A DNA stretch of 64,000 bases from Chryseobacterium sp. ISL-80 (GTDB lineage Bacteria > Bacillota > Bacilli > Bacillales > Cytobacillaceae): positions 161,614 to 225,613 of the forward strand of contig JAGGQZ010000017.1 in NCBI GenBank assembly GCA_018613055.1, written 5' to 3'. The first letter of the stretch is position 1; each line of letters opens with the position of its first letter. Below, piece by piece: positions 60,681 through 64,000 of this stretch. The position numbers and the translations under genes were made by a program. A model generated the notes under the pieces. It did not search any database. It had not been told where the DNA came from and saw only the letters and a program-made list of their open reading frames with translations.

Positions 60681-61862
60681 TTAAACTATTTTTCTTTCAA
60701 CCTCTTTTACATTAATAAAGTTTTTAATACAATTAATGACCCGTGATTGGTCTAGTTCCTCCATATTGGAACCTGAAGGCAGGCAAATTCCGTTGGTGAA
60801 TAATTGTTCTGAGACACTTTCCTTTTCACCATGTGTAAAATACTGGGCACCTTTGAACAGTGGCTGCATATGAAGGGGCTTCCATACAGGTCTTGCTTCA
60901 ATATTTTCTTTAGCTAACCCCTCTATTAAATCACTTACTGAAAGTCCTGCTACATGTTCATCAATCGTCATTGCTGTAAGCCAACGATTAGAATAGGTTT
61001 CGTTTAACTCTGGCATAAATTGAATGCCGGGTAATGCAGATAACTCTTGTTGATACCTTTCAAAAATAGCTCTCCTTGCTTCGACTCTTTCTTCCAAAAC
61101 CTCCAGCTGCGCTCTGCCAATTCCAGCTAAAATATTACTCATTCTATAGTTATAGCCGATTCTGCTGTGCTGATAATGAGGTGCTGGGTCTCTTGCCTGT
61201 GTTGCCAGGAAACGTGCCTTATGGATTGCTTCGGTATCATTTGACACGAGCATACCGCCACCAGAAGTGGTGATGATTTTATTGCCATTAAAAGAAAAAA
61301 TCCCAAAGCATCCGAACGAGCCGCTTGGTTTTCCTTTATAAAATGAACCAAGGGATTCTGCAGCATCCTCAATCATTGGCACCTCATATTGGTCGCACAA
61401 CGCAGTCAACTCATCCATCTTTGCACTCTGTCCATATAGATTCACAATAATCACTGCTTTAGGAAGCTTTCCATTCAATGCTACATCCATAAATGCTTTC
61501 TCTAAAGCCTCTGGGGACATATTCCACGTTTCAGGTTCTGAGTCGATAAATACTGGCTCAGCACCCAAATACAAAATTGGATTAGCACTTGCGATAAATG
61601 TTAATGAGGAGCAAAATACTGTATCCCCTTTTTCTACTCCCAATAAAGAAAGAGCCAAATGAATCGCTGCCGTTCCAGAACTGACAGCTACTGCTTCATT
61701 GACTCCTGCATATGCGGCTATATCCTTTTCAAATGCGTCTACATTTGGTCCCAGAGGGGCGATCCAATTTGTATTAAAAGCTTCTTTTATATACTTTTCT
61801 TCATTCCCGCTCATATGCGGTGAGGAGAGATAGATTCTTTTTTGAACTCTAGTATCAATCAT
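60681..61862 (-). CDS. epsN: EpsN-like sugar aminotransferase (DegT/DnrJ/EryC1)
   Basis: 393 residues. PLP aminotransferase acting on nucleotide sugars: KRIYLSSPHMSGNEEKYIKE, SSGTAAIHLALSLLGV, DAAESLGSFYKGKPSG, and the PLP lysine in GIFSFNGNKIITTSGGGML. In B. subtilis EpsN makes UDP-4-amino-4,6-dideoxy-GlcNAc for bacillosamine-type sugars. It is adjacent to EpsM- and EpsL-like genes, as in eps. Confidence 0.9.
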   Translation of the reverse strand: MIDTRVQKRIYLSSPHMSGNEEKYIKEAFNTNWIAPLGPNVDAFEKDIAAYAGVNEAVAVSSGTAAIHLALSLLGVEKGDTVFCSSLTFIASANPILYLGAEPVFIDSEPETWNMSPEALEKAFMDVALNGKLPKAVIIVNLYGQSAKMDELTALCDQYEVPMIEDAAESLGSFYKGKPSGSFGCFGIFSFNGNKIITTSGGGMLVSNDTEAIHKARFLATQARDPAPHYQHSRIGYNYRMSNILAGIGRAQLEVLEERVEARRAIFERYQQELSALPGIQFMPELNETYSNRWLTAMTIDEHVAGLSVSDLIEGLAKENIEARPVWKPLHMQPLFKGAQYFTHGEKESVSEQLFTNGICLPSGSNMEELDQSRVINCIKNFINVKEVERKIV

Positions 61863-62507
61863 TTATACACCCCCAGTTACTTCTCTTATTTTCACAATCG
61901 CCGGCACACCAACTGCCGTGCTGTTTGGTGGAATATTATGAATCACTGTTGCACCTGCTCCGACTATTGCCCATTTTCCAATTTCTATACCTGGGATAAC
62001 AGTAGCGCTCGCACCAATCTGCGCTCCTTCTCTGACCGTGACATTTCCGGTCAAAGTGGCGTTCGGAGAGATATGGACGAAATTCTCAATTTTGCTATCA
62101 TGCTCGACAACTGCGCATGTATTAATGATCGTGTGTGCTCCAAGCTGAGCATCCGAGTTTACAACTGCACATGGCATCACGACACTCCCGGGCCCGACAA
62201 TAGCATCTGAGCTTATTTGAGCAGTCGGATGAATCAGAGTTGCATAAAACTCTTCGGGAAATCCTAGCTGGTCTACAATTTGCTTTCTAACGGTGTTATT
62301 TCCAATAGCAACAACAAATTTCACCTCAGGGAAATCCTCAACAATACTTTTGGAAGCATTCACTGGACCATAAATAATTTGTTCATGGAAAAATTCAGCA
62401 TTAAATTTATCATCGAGGCAGCCGACTATTGCTGCATCTCCCATCGCCTTAATGACATCTCGAACTACTTTGCTATGTCCTCCCTGACCGATAATGGCAA
62501 TTTTCAT
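61863..62507 (-). CDS. epsM: EpsM-like sugar O/N-acetyltransferase
   Basis: 214 residues. PglD/EpsM/NeuD family: N-terminal IAIIGQGGHSKVVRDVIKAM (nucleotide-sugar-binding) and a left-handed beta-helix of hexapeptide repeats (AIVGPGSVVMPCAVVNSDAQ, HISPNATLTGNVTVREGAQI). It acetylates the amino sugar made by EpsN. Starts within the EpsL stop (ATGA). Confidence 0.9.
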   Translation of the reverse strand: MKIAIIGQGGHSKVVRDVIKAMGDAAIVGCLDDKFNAEFFHEQIIYGPVNASKSIVEDFPEVKFVVAIGNNTVRKQIVDQLGFPEEFYATLIHPTAQISSDAIVGPGSVVMPCAVVNSDAQLGAHTIINTCAVVEHDSKIENFVHISPNATLTGNVTVREGAQIGASATVIPGIEIGKWAIVGAGATVIHNIPPNSTAVGVPAIVKIREVTGGV

Positions 62508-63118
62508 CCATGCCCCTCTTTTACAATAGATTTCGATCCTTTAAACGGCTCCATTGTCACATTACCAGGCTGTGTGACTCCTTCTGATTGGACTACTTTG
62601 GACATTGTCCTCCATAAAATCTTCAAGTCAAGAAGAAAGGAATGATTATGAACGTACCAAACATCTAATTTGAACTTTTCTTCCCAGGATAAGGTGTTTC
62701 GGCCGCTGATTTGAGCTAACCCTGTAATTCCGGGTTTAACAAGATGGCGTTTTGCCTGCTCCTGAGAATAAAGAGGAAGATAATCCATCAATAACGGCCT
62801 GGGCCCCACCAGACTAAGATCTCCTTTTAATACATTGATCAGCTGCGGCAATTCATCTAGACTGTACTTCCTTAAAAATTGGCCAGCTGGGGTCAAACGG
62901 ATTTTGTCTGAAAGTAGCCTTCCGTTTCGGTCTCGCTCATCTGTCATCGTCCTAAACTTATAAAGATAAAAGGGCTTTTCATTTAATCCTGGCCTCTTCT
63001 GTTTAAAAATGACTGGTGTTCCCAGTTTGACTTTTACAAATACAGCAGTGAACAAGATGATGGGTGATAATGCAACAAGGAGTAAAATTGAACAAATTAA
63101 ATCTAAGAGCCTTTTCAT
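62504..63118 (-). CDS. epsL: EpsL-like undecaprenyl-phosphate sugar transferase
   Basis: About 204 residues, start ATG 63118 behind AGGGG. One N-terminal membrane helix, then the small-PHPT/bacterial sugar transferase core: VIFKQKRPGLNEKPFYLYKF, LRKYSLDELPQLINVLKGDL, SLVGPRPLLMDYLP, GITGLAQISGRNTLSWEEK. It adds the first sugar phosphate to undecaprenyl phosphate and so initiates the polysaccharide unit. First of three coupled genes (epsL-M-N). Confidence 0.92.
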   Translation of the reverse strand: MKRLLDLICSILLLVALSPIILFTAVFVKVKLGTPVIFKQKRPGLNEKPFYLYKFRTMTDERDRNGRLLSDKIRLTPAGQFLRKYSLDELPQLINVLKGDLSLVGPRPLLMDYLPLYSQEQAKRHLVKPGITGLAQISGRNTLSWEEKFKLDVWYVHNHSFLLDLKILWRTMSKVVQSEGVTQPGNVTMEPFKGSKSIVKEGHG

Positions 63119-63145
63119 TTTTGCAACCCCTAGCAATGGTTAAGA

Positions 63146-63292
63146 TTAATGTTTATTCTCTAAAACTAATGTGAGCTTCTCTTGGATTTCTAAGATCAAT
63201 TCTTCGGTATTGATGTCCTCAATTAATTGACCCCTAATATAAATCTCCTGCAGCAATTCCTTGAAGCGTTGTTGTGTTTCCTGTACATTCAT
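63146..63292 (-). CDS. 48-residue helical small protein
   Basis: ATG-initiated ORF of 48 codons, between galE and the sugar transferase. Polar, strongly helical (MNVQETQQRFKELLQEIYI, EELILEIQEKLTLVLENKH), no membrane segment. No strong ribosome-binding site (GGATTAAGCA before ATG). Unrecognised; it may be an adaptor or a SinI-like partner in size only. Moderate confidence that it is a real gene. Confidence 0.5.
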   Translation of the reverse strand: MNVQETQQRFKELLQEIYIRGQLIEDINTEELILEIQEKLTLVLENKH

Positions 63293-63307
63293 TGCTTAAT
63301 CCTCTTC

Positions 63308-64000
63308 TCATTCATTTTTTAACATAAAAAAATCCCCACTTTTAGATAAGTGCGGATTGCTAGGTACTGTTTGTGTTAAGTTTTCCTCATATCCGTTCGG
63401 ATTCTTCGATTGCCATCTCCATGAATCTTCACACATTTCTCTTAGATTCTTTTCTGCTGTCCAATATAGTTCTTTTTCCGCTTTCGTTGGATCAGCAAAA
63501 CAGATAGCAGCATCTCCTGTTCTCGGCTCGACAATTTTATATGGAATAGGCACGCCAGCCGAACCTTCAAAAGCTTCTACCATTTCCAGTACACTATATC
63601 CTTTTCCAGTCCCCAGATTATACGAGTCAATTCCATTGCTTGTTGCTACTTTTTCAAGTGCCTTCAAGTGTCCTTTTGCAAGATCAACTACATGAATATA
63701 ATCTCTGACTCCAGTTCCATCAGCTGTTGGGTACTGATTGCCAAAGACACTGAGCTCTGGCAGTTTCCTAACAGCCACTTGAGTGATGAATGGCATTAAA
63801 TTATTGGGAATTCCATTTGGATCCTCTCCAATCATACCGGATTCATGAGCTCCGATTGGGTTGAAATACCTCAATAAGGCGATGCTCCAGTTTTGGTCAG
63901 ATTGATAAAGATCTGTTAATATTTCCTCAATCATTAACTTCGTTCGGCCGTATGGGTTAAGTGCACTTAATGGGAAGTCTTCTGAGATTGGAACTCTATC
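63308..64000 (-). CDS. galE: UDP-glucose 4-epimerase, C-terminal part (runs off the window)
   Basis: The reading frame continues beyond 64000, so the Rossmann N-terminus is missing. The SDR catalytic YxxxK ([13 protein letters not shown]) lies just inside. Then [73 protein letters not shown] and [15 protein letters not shown], all typical of GalE. About 20 extra residues follow the usual end; their codons form a terminator-like hairpin. It supplies UDP-Gal or UDP-GalNAc for the polysaccharide. Confidence 0.93.
   Translation of the reverse strand, partial: DRVPISEDFPLSALNPYGRTKLMIEEILTDLYQSDQNWSIALLRYFNPIGAHESGMIGEDPNGIPNNLMPFITQVAVRKLPELSVFGNQYPTADGTGVRDYIHVVDLAKGHLKALEKVATSNGIDSYNLGTGKGYSVLEMVEAFEGSAGVPIPYKIVEPRTGDAAICFADPTKAEKELYWTAEKNLREMCEDSWRWQSKNPNGYEENLTQTVPSNPHLSKSGDFFMLKNE
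63326..63358 (-). terminator. Terminator-like hairpin inside the galE 3' end
   Basis: On the minus strand AATCCGCACTT/AAGTGGGGATT with one G-G mismatch, then TTTTTTT, inside the last 20 codons of galE. Confidence 0.5.

Noticed and set aside
1-64000. Prophage, IS elements, rRNA or tRNA genes
   Set aside because: No integrase, transposase, phage structural gene or recognisable tRNA/rRNA sequence was found on reading both strands.

Overview
The window reads as a chromosomal segment of a spore-forming Bacillaceae species (Bacillus/Mesobacillus-like). Pointers are a LiaIH-FSR cell-envelope stress operon, an InhA protease, YfkN, YfmL, YitT, YetJ-like and MscL proteins, a SAM-I riboswitch, sigma-B-type promoters (GTTTNN-N13-15-GGGTAW), candidate Spo0A boxes, a SinR-type regulator and an eps-like exopolysaccharide block. 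No rRNA, tRNA, IS element, prophage or CRISPR array was seen.

Layout. 1-5 kb: acylphosphatase, then a three-gene DUF6230/DUF6114 surface-protein operon divergent from a GAF-LuxR regulator. 4.7-14.1 kb: MscL, a YetJ-like channel, small stress genes behind sigma-B-type promoters (including a tandem pair of 34-codon ORFs too short for routine gene callers), a CorA-like transporter, a DUF1284 protein, a MurJ/SpoVB-type flippase, and an ABC-F ATPase behind a 51-codon leader ORF and intrinsic terminator. 14-27 kb: lia operon, LysM-CAP protein, general stress protein, chemoreceptor, SAM-riboswitch PLP enzyme, a HEPN-like/CBS fusion with octapeptide repeats, YitT, amidase and YfmL helicase. 28-36 kb: InhA, YfkN and an M20 deacylase. 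36-40 kb: a histidine kinase and an HD-GYP protein that share a membrane sensor domain; the HD-GYP gene is translationally coupled to a 21-residue CWWC peptide and a PqqD/M50 protease gene. 40-45 kb: SCP2 protein, an ABC-2 exporter preceded by a 23-residue CLYC peptide gene, and a SulP transporter. 45-50 kb: a seven-gene RiPP-like operon (lasso-leader-like precursor, HPr-kinase-like, PqqD, S26 peptidase, ABC exporter, nucleotidyltransferase, DUF5658) with no lasso cyclase. 50-64 kb: VanZ, a secreted protein, a broken phosphoesterase, then exopolysaccharide genes (acyltransferase, flippase, five glycosyltransferases, SinR-like regulator, EpsN/M/L-like genes, galE running off the edge).

Besides genes, three intergenic arrays (about 11.2, 24.9 and 28.1 kb) use different short motifs but the same 20-21 bp period, and two of them end in a near-identical module. 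The least familiar systems are the CWWC-peptide/M50/HD-GYP operon, the cyclase-less lasso-like operon, the periodic arrays and the duplicated small stress ORFs. All functions come from reading motifs and gene order by eye; no database search was run.
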